The notes beneath the pieces were generated by a model. That model searched no databases, was not told the origin of the DNA, and saw only the letters and a program-made list of their open reading frames with translations. A DNA stretch of 64,000 nt from Rhabdochlamydiaceae bacterium. GTDB lineage: Bacteria; Chlamydiota; Chlamydiia; Chlamydiales; Rhabdochlamydiaceae. Where the stretch lies: positions 124,001 through 188,000 of the forward strand of contig JAIETG010000013.1 in NCBI GenBank assembly GCA_019745395.1. Reading direction: 5' to 3'. Positions 8,239 through 16,579 of the stretch are shown here, piece by piece (position 1 is the stretch's first letter; the number at the start of each line of letters is the position of its first letter). A program made the translations under genes and the position numbers.

Positions 8239-8909
8239 TAGAAGACTTCCTTGGTTTGAACCCATTTTTTGCAAAGATGGGTTAATGGGAAAAAGATGGT
8301 GATGATGAACGCTTTAATGAGAAAGCTTAAAAGAATCATATCGAAAAGAGAGTGTACAAGACCGTAAAGACCAATTAGAGTAAAAAAGATTGTATCTAAG
8401 AGCTGAGATGCCATTAAAGAAAAAAATGTTCTTAAAGCAAATCCATAATTAGGTAGATAGGTTTTAAGTTTTTTGAATAGGTAGAGGTCGACTCTTTGCG
8501 TAAGAAAAAAAGTCAGTAGTGAAGCAAATAGGAGACGGGGGGCTGGGGCTAAAAGAGTCTCATAAGCTTTTTGCGTTGTATCGTAAGAGCTCGGTATATA
8601 GAAAAGATGTATTTGAGAAAGAACGGCAAAAAACAATAGGAAATAAAAACAATGACTAATGATTTTCTGTGCATCGGATGATCCATAGTGTTCTTGTATC
8701 AGATTCAAGCCTAAAAGACTGCCAATAGCAAAAACATCGCTACACGTTACCTGAAAACCAAATAGCTCTACTTGTTTTAATACAAATATATTTGCGCATA
8801 GAGCTTGGATACATACCCAGGTTCCTAAAGCTGTCATCCCTAAACGTAGAGACAGTAAAGTGAACAGTAAGATAGTAACAATGTGAATAAGGAAAATATA
8901 TTCGTTCAT
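8238..8909 (-). CDS. yhhQ: Queuine/queuosine-precursor transporter, YhhQ family
   Basis: A 223-residue, very hydrophobic protein with about six helices has the YhhQ/DUF165 pattern: SDVFAIGSLLGLNLIQEHYG in the first third and LRTFFSLMASQLLDTIFF in the last third. YhhQ proteins import queuosine precursors; in Chlamydia trachomatis the YhhQ and Tgt pair is reported to salvage host queuine directly. The stop codon overlaps the start of tgt, so the two act as one unit. A strong terminator upstream (9012-9043) separates it from the glycosyltransferase gene, so the pair should have its own promoter in 8910-9010. Confidence 0.88.
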   Translation of the reverse strand: MNEYIFLIHIVTILLFTLLSLRLGMTALGTWVCIQALCANIFVLKQVELFGFQVTCSDVFAIGSLLGLNLIQEHYGSSDAQKIISHCFYFLLFFAVLSQIHLFYIPSSYDTTQKAYETLLAPAPRLLFASLLTFFLTQRVDLYLFKKLKTYLPNYGFALRTFFSLMASQLLDTIFFTLIGLYGLVHSLFDMILLSFLIKAFIITIFFPLTHLCKKWVQTKEVF

Positions 8910-9011
8910 TTCTTAATAAGGGATTATTGAATGCAGAAATTCTATCAGAAAATAGACTTTTCTTTCTAGGATTTTACCTGTACTCCAGTCCTGCCATAAA
9001 AATATTTTGAT

Positions 9012-9043
9012 GACTTGCCGGTCTTTTCAAAGACCGGCAAGTC
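9012..9043 (-). terminator. Strong hairpin terminator after the glycosyltransferase gene
   Basis: GACTTGCCGGTCTTT (9012-9026) and its exact reverse complement (9029-9043) are separated by two bases. Read on the minus strand, an AT-rich stretch with a run of five T follows. It insulates yhhQ-tgt from the upstream cluster. Confidence 0.8.
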
Positions 9044-9061
9044 GCAAGTTGGGCTGTTAAA

Positions 9062-9943
9062 CTACTTAGAATTAGGTGAAAGACGCTCTGAAGGAAGAGT
9101 TTTTAATCGGGAGTATTTGGGGAGTTTTTTCAGGTGGGTTATAAGCTCTGAGGAAAGGGGGTGGGACTTAGTGTGTAAATACAGCACATCATTGATAAAG
9201 CTAGCATGTTTTCCTGCCATTTCTAAAAGAGGGATTGTATAGGCCGGGGAGTCTTCCATAGCGAGAAATCGTCCTTTATAAAGAAGGTCTTCTTTGCGTA
9301 TTTGTTTGAAGAGCCCTGCGTAAAAGGTTTTTAAATGCATTTCTTGAATTTCATGGGAGCGGAAAGAGTTATTAAACACGATATTTTTAGGAATCTGTTT
9401 ACACCGGATAGGCATTTGTTTATAGGAAGGGTAGTCTAAAAAATTGCCATAAGTCATCCAGATGGACGGTTTGGTATAGATTTTATTGAGCTTACAAAGC
9501 ACATGTTCATGTGCTAAAAAATCATTCCCATCAATGACGACTAGGATTTCTTGATCTTGGCAATCGTGGATGGCGTCGTAAAGACTTGCAAGAGATCCAA
9601 CGAGTTTTTCGCTTTGGATTAAAGTGACCTTTTCTGGATGACGAGAATAATCTACTAAGCGGCACACTTTTTCCCAGGACCCATCTGTAGATTCTTGATC
9701 AATATACACGACGCGAAAATGAGGGTAGTTTTGCGATAGAGCAGAGTTGAGGCTTTTTTCGCAGTAAGTGGCATTGTTATGTGCTGTAATTAATATGACA
9801 AAAGATTTCTGTAGAGAGGGGAGTGTTTGTTGTTGTTTTCTTTGTATCTTGTTTTGCTTATAAAATTCATAGCTTTCATAGATTCCAAAAATCAGAAGGA
9901 GCGCAATTGCGGACTTAGCTAAAAACTTACAGATCCGTTTCAT
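9062..9943 (-). CDS. Membrane-anchored family 2 glycosyltransferase
   Basis: Residues 8-24 form one hydrophobic segment after a basic start (MKRICKFLAK), then a GT-A glycosyltransferase domain begins at about residue 45. Typical GT2 elements are FVILITAHNN, VVYIDQESTDGSW (nucleotide-binding Asp) and LVVIDGNDFL, where D138-x-x-D141 replaces the usual DxD metal motif. The later EDSPAYTIPLLEMAGKH region fits the acceptor-side helix with its acidic residues. The acceptor and sugar are unknown. A single anchor with the enzyme on the far side is odd, since nucleotide sugars are cytoplasmic; the protein may be exported to act in the host or inclusion. It is the last gene of the set that includes two exported kinase-like proteins. 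Confidence 0.8.
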   Translation of the reverse strand: MKRICKFLAKSAIALLLIFGIYESYEFYKQNKIQRKQQQTLPSLQKSFVILITAHNNATYCEKSLNSALSQNYPHFRVVYIDQESTDGSWEKVCRLVDYSRHPEKVTLIQSEKLVGSLASLYDAIHDCQDQEILVVIDGNDFLAHEHVLCKLNKIYTKPSIWMTYGNFLDYPSYKQMPIRCKQIPKNIVFNNSFRSHEIQEMHLKTFYAGLFKQIRKEDLLYKGRFLAMEDSPAYTIPLLEMAGKHASFINDVLYLHTKSHPLSSELITHLKKLPKYSRLKTLPSERLSPNSK

Positions 9944-9989
9944 GGTTTTTTCTCCCTGTTTTTTCGTGTATTATAAAAAAAAAATGTCT

Positions 9990-10886
9990 TTAGAACAAGA
10001 AAGAGAATTTCTCAATTTCTTGTTGAAGTAGTAGTTCAAAATCCGGAGAAAAATCTCTTAAATAGACAAGCATTTTTTTTGCATCTTGTTGCATGTGATT
10101 TCTTCTCTCTTGTGACGTTTGGCTTAAAGGGGCTGAGATGAGGCTGTCGAGATCAAAAGTTACCAGATTTCCTTCTAAAATACCTAGATTATAACGTGGA
10201 GAAAGATCGTGATCGGAAATTCCGTAATCTGCTCGTTCTTTTAAAAGGACTGCAAATTGTCTAATGAGAGTATGGATTTCTTCCTGTTTTTTTTCGTTAT
10301 AAAGAGCTTGAAAATAGGGACAAAAAGGATCCGCTTTTTTTTGTAGGATAAAAGCTGTAGCGTCCATGGGAACTTTATGTTGGATGCGGATAGCATCATA
10401 GATCGTAAAATTCTTCCTTAAAGAAGAGGATTCGTGTAGGTGCAGGCATAAAACGGCTGTTTGTGAGGGGATTTTATGAAAAGCTATCTCGTAACTAGTT
10501 TCCTGTTTTTGTTTGCGTTTTTGTTTTGTTTCGAGGTTTTTTTGACACAAAGAGGGGAAAAGTTTTTGAGATAATAGGCAAGATGCCCAGTAAGGAGAGG
10601 AAATTTGTGGATTGCGTAAAAACTTTAAAACGTATTTTTGATCATCTGAGACGAATACGTAAGAAGAGCGTCCTTTTTTTAAGTAGGTAAAAGGTTGACT
10701 TAAGATAGGGATGAGCTCTTTGTGTGGAATAAAAGAAAAAGCATGTACAGCAACAGGTGGCGTGAAAGCGGGAGCCATTCGCTCTCTTTGAAATCCTTTG
10801 GTTTTATCATGGCAAAAATCTGCCAGGACAAGAGCCGTTAAAGAAAAACAGGTAATCCATAAGGTGATTTTTAGGGTTTTTCGCAT
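9990..10886 (-). CDS. Exported kinase-like protein, paralogue of the next gene
   Basis: Residues 8-22 are a hydrophobic export signal or anchor after MRKTLK. The domain after it shows a remote protein-kinase-like pattern: FTYLKKGRSSYVFVS (66-80), YVLKFLR with K88 in the place of the beta3 lysine, SDHDLSPRYN (224-233) like a catalytic loop with D227 and N233, and VTFDLDS with D245 in the place of the metal-binding DFG Asp. The loop has one more residue between Asp and Asn than usual kinases, and a classic HRD His is absent, so activity is uncertain. DFCHDKTKGF after the anchor is nearly identical in the paralogue at 10871-11752, whose end it overlaps by 16 bases. Tandem duplication is clear. 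Confidence 0.72.
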   Translation of the reverse strand: MRKTLKITLWITCFSLTALVLADFCHDKTKGFQRERMAPAFTPPVAVHAFSFIPHKELIPILSQPFTYLKKGRSSYVFVSDDQKYVLKFLRNPQISSPYWASCLLSQKLFPSLCQKNLETKQKRKQKQETSYEIAFHKIPSQTAVLCLHLHESSSLRKNFTIYDAIRIQHKVPMDATAFILQKKADPFCPYFQALYNEKKQEEIHTLIRQFAVLLKERADYGISDHDLSPRYNLGILEGNLVTFDLDSLISAPLSQTSQERRNHMQQDAKKMLVYLRDFSPDFELLLQQEIEKFSFLF

Positions 10887-11752
10887 GAGGTCTCCGGATA
10901 GAGTTTTTGTCGAAAAAAAGTTTCGAGCTCAGGACTATGTTCTGCAAGCCATTCTAAGATCAAACGCGCTTGGTACTCTAGATTTTCTTGGAAAGAATGA
11001 TCGTCTTTTTCGATTTTGGTCAAATTGCCAATGTCAAAAAGAACTGGGCTTCCCTTGTGTATTCCCATATTGTACTGCAAGCTAATGTCAGAGTCGCTGA
11101 TTTTTTTTTGCACGCGAGATTGCAATAGCTGAGCTAGTTGTGTGAAAAAAGCAAAAAGAGTTTCTAGGCATTTTTTATTTTCTTCAAAAAAAGGAAGAAA
11201 GGGCTCTACTTTTTTTTGCAGTAAAAATTCGATGTCATCTGCAGGAACGATATGACGTACTAAGATCGGATCGTAAAGACAAAGTGAGACATCAAGACCT
11301 TGTGTTTTTTCTAGATGTAAAAAGATCAGACCTGTTTCTTCTTGAAGTGCGTCCCAGGCGATTTGATAACTTGTGAAATCAAGTTCTTTCTTTTTTTGCT
11401 TTTGTAATGTGCTGCTTTGTGTCCAGGAAGAGGGGAGGAGTTTGCTGAAACGGGAGGGTTCCAGTTCTTTCCAACGAAAGAGCTTTAAGACATAGTTGCT
11501 GTCTTCAGAGATAAACACGTAGCATTGCAGCCCTTTTTTTAGAAAATAAAACGGTTGGCTTAAAAGTGGGCGTAGAGAAGTAACTTTGTCTGCATCTAGA
11601 GATTGTTTTTTTGTGTGATTTTGCGCGGATCTCGCTTTAGCAAGTGTAAATCCTTGGGTCTTTTTATGACAAAAATCTTGTAGCCCCACAAAACTCAGTG
11701 TAATGAGTAGGAGGTACAAGATTTTTTTCCAAAGAGCGAAAGATCTCATCAT
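10871..11752 (-). CDS. Exported kinase-like protein, tandem paralogue
   Basis: This 293-residue protein has the same plan as its neighbour: a hydrophobic segment (about 7-24), DFCHKKTQGF, then FYFLKKGLQCYVFIS (68-82), YVLKLFR with K90, SDSDISLQYN (219-228) with D222 and N228, and VLFDIGN with D240. The conserved Lys, Asp, Asn, Asp spacing in all paralogues is what suggests a kinase-type fold. Both full copies carry the one-residue longer catalytic loop, so it is a property of the family rather than an error. The gene starts 11 bases after the DUF3604 gene and overlaps the next paralogue, which supports an operon. The target, if any, is unknown. Confidence 0.72.
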   Translation of the reverse strand: MMRSFALWKKILYLLLITLSFVGLQDFCHKKTQGFTLAKARSAQNHTKKQSLDADKVTSLRPLLSQPFYFLKKGLQCYVFISEDSNYVLKLFRWKELEPSRFSKLLPSSWTQSSTLQKQKKKELDFTSYQIAWDALQEETGLIFLHLEKTQGLDVSLCLYDPILVRHIVPADDIEFLLQKKVEPFLPFFEENKKCLETLFAFFTQLAQLLQSRVQKKISDSDISLQYNMGIHKGSPVLFDIGNLTKIEKDDHSFQENLEYQARLILEWLAEHSPELETFFRQKLYPETSCEKP

Positions 11753-11763
11753 TAAGAAAAAAT

Positions 11764-13668
11764 CTATTTCTTTTTGACTTTTTTAGGGGCCATTAATTGG
11801 ATGTCGTGTAGATCGATCCAAATAGGTGAGCTCCAGGCAATATGTCCATCTTCCTGTTTAATGCGCAGATAGTAATAGACAAAAGGAGGAAGTTCGCTTC
11901 CTGATGGCAATGCAATCTGAGCAATTGGCTCTGCATCATCAAAAGTAAATTCCAAGTTAGGTTGTTTTGGGTACAACGTGTGGATAACTTGACCATTTCG
12001 TATGATTTCGACTTCTTCAATAGCACTAGTCCCTGCTATGTATCCAGCGATATGTCGATTGAAAGCAAGCCCTGGTTTTACTTTTGTGCTCAGCTCAGAT
12101 CCCATAGGAATTCCTGCTATGGAAAAGCCTACAATAATTCTCTCTCCTGTTGTTGCATAACAGCAGCGGTTGTAAAGAGCTGTAAAAAGAGCTTCTCTAG
12201 TTTGCTCTGGAGCCATAATAGCTGTAAGACCTGGAGAGTACTGGACTTGATCTCCTTCATACAGACCACTGAAAATTCCTCGATCATCCCATCCGCCTGC
12301 AACAAAACCAAATCGGAGGTTTTTTTGTAAGGCGAGTTGGATAGATCCTTCTTCCCAGGCAAAGACTCCTGTTTTACTAGTAGAAGTAATGGGCCTTACG
12401 TTGCCTTCTTCTTCGAGACATTCTGAGCTTCCCCATGCATTATAGATTTCTACAACGCGTTCAAACTCAGGTGTAAAATCGGAGAAATTGGTTCCAAATC
12501 CTTTAGCCATAGAAAAGCTAGGAATAGAGATCAGTTCTTTGGGAGTAAGCCCTTTGTAGATTTTTTTCAGTCCGCTATTTTTGGGATCTTTTTTTCGTAA
12601 GATGGTCTTGTTATCTTTCCCAAAAACAAAAGTTCTAAGTCCTTCTTCAGGAGCATCGGATTCCCATTGCATTCCTAAAAAGGTCACAAAGCGGTTTTCT
12701 TCATTGAATTCTGCGATATGTGTATGGACTGATTTCCAGACTTCGTTTGAGGTCTCTTCTGCACTTTCAAAAGAGGAGGTGGAGAAGAATTGTAAGGACT
12801 TCTCATCGCGGATATGTCTTAAGCAAGATTCAATACTCTCTCCAGAGTCTGAACGATCAGATTCTCCATGCAATAGTCCCCAGAAAAGGCTTTTTTCTTG
12901 TTCCAAAAAGCATTTGATGGGATGAGAGTAAAACTTTTCTTTTGTTTGTAGGTTTTCTAGTTGGATTTTATAAACCCCAGGCTCGTTAAAATAGAGGTTT
13001 GGTAGGCTTAAAAAACCAGTCTCTGGAATAAAGAGCTTCCAGCTGAGATTTTCCCTTAGGTGTTCATACGTAAGTTCGATTAAAGTTCCTTCCGGCGCAT
13101 AGTTTGTTAGATTGCCGTACTGATCTTCAAATCGTAAAATAAGGTCAAATCGCTTGTTTTTACACACAACAGAAGGGGCAACAATTCGGATAGTGTGAAG
13201 GATATTGCCTCTCACGTCCATGTTGAATACTTCTGGATCTTTGTAGTCTCCTTTTCCTTTAGGATCGATAAAGAGGTGAAAAGGGCGTCTTCGTTGGACT
13301 AGGGTTTGTGAGCGGATTCCTTTTTCAGAATCCCCATTAGCATTTCCCATACAAATAGTAAAAACTTCGCCAGTTTTGATCTCAGAAGGAAGAGCAAACT
13401 CGAAATCAGGAACAAGATTTTCCGAGGAGGAAAGCGCTTTAGCTGGGATTGTCTTGCCGTCAGGCAAGATTCCCCAGATCAATTGCGTTTTTTCTTTGGG
13501 ATTAGTTTGAGGTACTTCCCAGTCCGTTTTTCTTCCCTTAGACTGCAAATCAAACTTGATTTTTGTGCCTTTGGGTAGAGGGGTAGAGGTAGTATATAGG
13601 AACTTCCAGGTTGCAACTTCTCCCGCATAAGCAAGGCTTGGTTCCGTTACGCAAATAGATCTTCGCAT
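11764..13668 (-). CDS. DUF3604 protein, metalloenzyme-like
   Basis: The 634-residue product matches the DUF3604 family as I know it: an N-terminal beta-sandwich half (EPSLAYAGEVATWKF, LILRFEDQYGN), then FWGLLHGESDRSDS, FVTFLGMQWES, VVEIYNAWGSSE, LRFGFVAGGWDDR and a late YNRCCYATTGERI segment. The W-G-L-L-H-G-E-S and D-D-R elements are candidate metal-binding positions of a PHP-like hydrolase. No function is established. The N-terminus MRRSICVTEP lacks a signal peptide. A protein of this type, called a predicted metalloenzyme, lies next to ybeY and the CBS gene in Chlamydia (CT421-CT423), so the neighbourhood is conserved. Confidence 0.75.
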   Translation of the reverse strand: MRRSICVTEPSLAYAGEVATWKFLYTTSTPLPKGTKIKFDLQSKGRKTDWEVPQTNPKEKTQLIWGILPDGKTIPAKALSSSENLVPDFEFALPSEIKTGEVFTICMGNANGDSEKGIRSQTLVQRRRPFHLFIDPKGKGDYKDPEVFNMDVRGNILHTIRIVAPSVVCKNKRFDLILRFEDQYGNLTNYAPEGTLIELTYEHLRENLSWKLFIPETGFLSLPNLYFNEPGVYKIQLENLQTKEKFYSHPIKCFLEQEKSLFWGLLHGESDRSDSGESIESCLRHIRDEKSLQFFSTSSFESAEETSNEVWKSVHTHIAEFNEENRFVTFLGMQWESDAPEEGLRTFVFGKDNKTILRKKDPKNSGLKKIYKGLTPKELISIPSFSMAKGFGTNFSDFTPEFERVVEIYNAWGSSECLEEEGNVRPITSTSKTGVFAWEEGSIQLALQKNLRFGFVAGGWDDRGIFSGLYEGDQVQYSPGLTAIMAPEQTREALFTALYNRCCYATTGERIIVGFSIAGIPMGSELSTKVKPGLAFNRHIAGYIAGTSAIEEVEIIRNGQVIHTLYPKQPNLEFTFDDAEPIAQIALPSGSELPPFVYYYLRIKQEDGHIAWSSPIWIDLHDIQLMAPKKVKKK

Positions 13669-13734
13669 TATAAGTCAGCTCCCAACATGGTGTATTGACA
13701 AAAGATACAGTATGCCCTAAGAAGGGTTTCTTTT

Positions 13735-15081
13735 TCAAGACCGTTTGTTCTTAAGGTTCTTTTGAGTGATTTTAACCTTTTGAACAGAGCGTTCATCAGA
13801 TTTAATTACTTCTAGATCTACCTCGTCTAAGTGAATTTTCCAGCCCTTAGAAGGGATTGATCCGGCTCTATGGAAGATATAACCTCCAATAGTATCATAT
13901 TCTGCATGAGTGGGAATGGGGATTCCCAATTGTTCTTCTATATCTAAAATGGTCATTTTGGCATCGACGATCCAGCCTCCTGAAGCTAGAGCAAAGAAGG
14001 ATTTTTCTTCTTGTGTGTCGTATTCGTCTTCGATGTTGCCGACAAGCTCTTCTAAGACGTCTTCGATCGTGACAATTCCTTCAGTTCCTCCGTATTCGTC
14101 TACGACAATAGCTAAGTGGATCTGCTTGCTTCTGAATTCTTGTAAAAGCCCTGCAATTTTTTTCGTTTCGGGAGTGTATAAAACAGGTTTAACGAAATGT
14201 TCTACTGTTTTATGTAAGGCTTCAAGGGGTAATTTGCTCTCGATGTGCTTTGTGTAGAGGCCTAAGATGTCTTTGTAGAGGAGTACGCCGATAATTTTAT
14301 CTACATTGTCTTTGTACACAGGGATCCGACTGTAGCCTTCTAAAGAAAAATGGCGCCCCGCCTCTAGAATCGATGTCTCGGAAGATATGCTAAAGACATC
14401 GATGCGAGGGACCATGACTTCACGAGCGATTCGATCTTTAAAAGAGATGACAGTGTGAATCAGTTTTTTTTCGTTTTTATCCAGGTATTGATTTAGCTCA
14501 GATTCTTCTAAGTATTCTAAGAGCTTTTCTTGCAGTTTAAAGGGGAGTTTTTGTGCAGAGAAGGGTTTTTCTTTTTGCAAAAAGTATTTGCCCTCAAAAT
14601 ATAAAAACATCAAAGGAAGGTAGGGGACCATGAGCAACGAAGCTGGTAGGGAAAGAAATCGTACGGCAATTTCTGGAGCTTTTTCGATCAGAAGAGACAG
14701 GAGAAATTCTAAGAGTAGGGAAATTCCGACGATTAAAGAGATCTCTAGTATGGAAGAGGCGTAGAACGAAAGTTGGTTTGTTGTTTGAGTGGAATTGGAT
14801 CCGCTAGCTTCGTACAAAAAGAGAAAGTAAAAAGAGACAAATCCAAAGATGAGGTAGTAGACCAATTTGGAGATGTAGAGTGTGAAAAGAATGGATTCCC
14901 AAATGCGTTTAGGATAGCGCCAGTCAAAGAGCTTGAATAAGGGGAAACGGGTAGGGTCTTGAATTTCTTCCTTCCCTCGGATTTTGCCTAAAGCTTGCAG
15001 GGCTATGCTGAGGCCGGATACAATTGCTGCAGGAAGCAGGTAGAGTGTGGAGTAGAGAATTTTTTCCAATGGGATCAACAT
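13735..15081 (-). CDS. DUF21/CBS/CorC-HlyC-domain membrane protein
   Basis: Three parts are visible: an N-terminal membrane region with about four hydrophobic segments (to ~residue 165), a CBS pair at about 215-345 (VMVPRIDVFSIS, EGYSRIPVYKDN, IVVDEYGGTEGIVTIEDVLE) and a C-terminal CorC/HlyC domain with GWIVDAKMTILDIEEQLG. The family includes hemolysin-C-like and CNNM-like proteins implicated in magnesium or cobalt efflux, with CBS domains binding adenine nucleotides. The start codon ATG 15081 gives the full membrane domain. It lies between ybeY and the DUF3604 gene, the same company as CT423 in Chlamydia. Ion specificity cannot be read from the sequence. Confidence 0.88.
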   Translation of the reverse strand: MLIPLEKILYSTLYLLPAAIVSGLSIALQALGKIRGKEEIQDPTRFPLFKLFDWRYPKRIWESILFTLYISKLVYYLIFGFVSFYFLFLYEASGSNSTQTTNQLSFYASSILEISLIVGISLLLEFLLSLLIEKAPEIAVRFLSLPASLLMVPYLPLMFLYFEGKYFLQKEKPFSAQKLPFKLQEKLLEYLEESELNQYLDKNEKKLIHTVISFKDRIAREVMVPRIDVFSISSETSILEAGRHFSLEGYSRIPVYKDNVDKIIGVLLYKDILGLYTKHIESKLPLEALHKTVEHFVKPVLYTPETKKIAGLLQEFRSKQIHLAIVVDEYGGTEGIVTIEDVLEELVGNIEDEYDTQEEKSFFALASGGWIVDAKMTILDIEEQLGIPIPTHAEYDTIGGYIFHRAGSIPSKGWKIHLDEVDLEVIKSDERSVQKVKITQKNLKNKRS

Positions 15082-15125
15082 AGTGTTTTTTCTTTTATGT
15101 ACTGATTAAAACGCTGCGTAAGGAT

Positions 15126-15593
15126 TTAAGACAACCTTTTTTTAGACAAGGGGAAAGGCTCGCAAACTTTTAGGCATTTTTGTTCCATCTGACGCATCTT
15201 TCTGCGGTCTGAAGGATTTATGTCATCATATCCAATCAGGTGCAAAAGCCCATGGATTAGATATAAGGTGGTTTCTTGATGGGGGTCTAGGTTTTTGCTC
15301 TTTGCGTACTGTAGGGCAATTTTAGGACAGACGAATACTTCTCCTAAGATCTGATGTTTTGTGTCGGAGTTGGGTTTTTTCGGGGGATCTATAGGAAAGG
15401 AAATGCAGTCAGTTGGAGAGGGGTCTGAGAAAAAATCGGCATGGATTTCTCCGATTGATTTCTGAGAAACAAAGTGTATGATTACTTCGTCTGTGGAAAT
15501 TTCAAGGGTCCTTAATAAAAAAGGCACCATGAGTTTGACGTTGGCAACCGAAATTGAAAGATCTTTTTGTGTATTGTAAACTGTTACAATCAT
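15126..15593 (-). CDS. ybeY: Endoribonuclease YbeY
   Basis: YbeY is a zinc-dependent endoribonuclease for 16S rRNA maturation and ribosome quality control. The 155-residue protein has TDCISFP and the HGLLHLIGYDD motif. H114 and H118 are present, but the third zinc ligand, normally the His of GYDH, is D124 here; Asp can bind zinc, so activity may remain. The start ATG 15593 sits just after the terminator of two small genes, and the T-run of that terminator overlaps the leader, so a promoter may lie further upstream or readthrough may occur. Confidence 0.87.
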   Translation of the reverse strand: MIVTVYNTQKDLSISVANVKLMVPFLLRTLEISTDEVIIHFVSQKSIGEIHADFFSDPSPTDCISFPIDPPKKPNSDTKHQILGEVFVCPKIALQYAKSKNLDPHQETTLYLIHGLLHLIGYDDINPSDRRKMRQMEQKCLKVCEPFPLSKKRLS

Positions 15594-15600
15594 AATGAAA

Positions 15601-15629
15601 AAGGCAATCCCTCTTGCAGAGATTGCCTT
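15601..15629 (-). terminator. Terminator between the small basic genes and ybeY
   Basis: AAGGCAATC (15601-15609) pairs with GATTGCCTT (15621-15629). On the minus strand the stem is followed by TTTC, so it ends the small basic gene at 15651. Confidence 0.65.
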
Positions 15630-15650
15630 AATAGAGTTCCTTTTATGCTT

Positions 15651-15812
15651 TTAAGGGACGATCGGCGTTTTAGGGAGTGCTGTTACTCGGGTATTTTCCC
15701 CATCTTTCCAGCGTCCTAATTTTCTGAGAACGTCTACACGTTCAAAACGCTTTAACACGTTTCTTTTCTTTGCAGACTTGCTCGATTTTCCGTAACTTGG
15801 GTGTCTTGACAT
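15651..15812 (-). CDS. Chlamydiae/Verrucomicrobia small basic protein
   Basis: This 53-codon gene starts at ATG 15812 (MSRHPSYGKSSKSAKK) and ends at TAA 15651. The core, RNVLKRFERVDVLRKLGRW, is what I know as the small basic protein family shared by Chlamydiae and Verrucomicrobia, thought to be ribosome-associated but without demonstrated function. The protein is strongly basic and has no signal or membrane segment. It begins 17 bases after another tiny basic gene, and a terminator follows, so the two form a small bicistronic unit. Confidence 0.85.
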   Translation of the reverse strand: MSRHPSYGKSSKSAKKRNVLKRFERVDVLRKLGRWKDGENTRVTALPKTPIVP

Positions 15813-15829
15813 GATAACTACCTAATTCC

Positions 15830-15997
15830 TTACTTAACTTTTGGAATGAACATCGTTTTAGAAAGATCCCCTTCGAGGGCATTGATATGAGGATTGTAGG
15901 CTTTAGCTTCCGCTTTAGGCCCAGTTTTAGGTGCAGGGGCTCTGCATCTTTTAGGAGACTTGTTTCTTCTTTCACCTTGCTTGCTGATTCTAACCAT
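15830..15997 (-). CDS. Small basic protein of unknown function
   Basis: I start this gene at ATG 15997, with GGAG nine bases upstream, giving 55 residues beginning MVRISKQGERRNKSPKRCRA. It is Lys/Arg/Pro-rich in its first half and ends LSKTMFIPKVK. Size, charge and position directly before the Chlamydiae/Verrucomicrobia small basic protein suggest a nucleic-acid- or ribosome-associated role, but I do not recognise the family. An upstream ATG at 16060 would add 21 residues and has no good ribosome-binding site. Confidence 0.7.
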   Translation of the reverse strand: MVRISKQGERRNKSPKRCRAPAPKTGPKAEAKAYNPHINALEGDLSKTMFIPKVK

Positions 15998-16165
15998 GAG
16001 AGTAACTCCAAAAAAATCTTTTTTGCGCCTGAGTATATTGAGAAGAGGGAAAAGATGCAAGGATCTTCTTAAAATTCAAGTCAAGGACCTGTGAGTCTAG
16101 GATAATACTCTACTTGCAGAATATTTAAAAAAAACGATAAACAGCTCTTCGATTGCTTTATCAAT

Positions 16166-16579
16166 CTATTTTCCTGTGGGTTGTGAACATAAAATCCAAC
16201 CTTTTTTTTGATATTCAGCAAATTTTTGTTGAAATATCATCTTCTTTTGGGGGTGAGAAACATCTTCGAGTTCATACAGCGTTTTTAACATCTCTGTGGA
16301 GGGGCAAGGAGTTGGACAAAGGTTGAAAATGATAGGGCAAAGATCTGTGGTTTCTGTAGAGATGGTAATGAAATCCTCTGTTTGTACAGAATGAGGAAGA
16401 AAACTTTCACGAGGCTCTTTCCAAAGAAGGGAGTCTACAAAGGTAAGGGTTTTTAGATCGGGAACAAGAATTTGGATTTTTTCTTTTTTTAGAAAATGAG
16501 CAGTAACGATTTTTGTCAGAATCTGTATTTTGGCATTGGCATCTGCTACGGAGAAATAGAAAACTTTTACTTCAGACAT
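16166..16579 (-). CDS. holC: DNA polymerase III chi-subunit-like protein
   Basis: From ATG 16579 the product has 137 residues. The order of motifs fits the HolC fold: an N-terminal VKVFYFSV strand, a lone Lys-rich helix, KIQILVPD, FVDSLLWKEPRESFLPH, then CPIIFNLCPTP. In HolC the region around LW and FLPH contacts SSB and psi, linking the clamp loader to single-stranded DNA. The start overlaps the preceding DUF502 gene by eight bases, which supports coupling. The match is by pattern, so I call it HolC-like; the upstream ATG at 16666 would run through the DUF502 gene in another frame and is rejected. Confidence 0.65.
   Translation of the reverse strand: MSEVKVFYFSVADANAKIQILTKIVTAHFLKKEKIQILVPDLKTLTFVDSLLWKEPRESFLPHSVQTEDFITISTETTDLCPIIFNLCPTPCPSTEMLKTLYELEDVSHPQKKMIFQQKFAEYQKKGWILCSQPTGK

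Noticed and set aside
12129-12925. Several overlapping frames inside the DUF3604 gene
   Set aside because: They are shadows of one long gene whose translation shows the family motifs.
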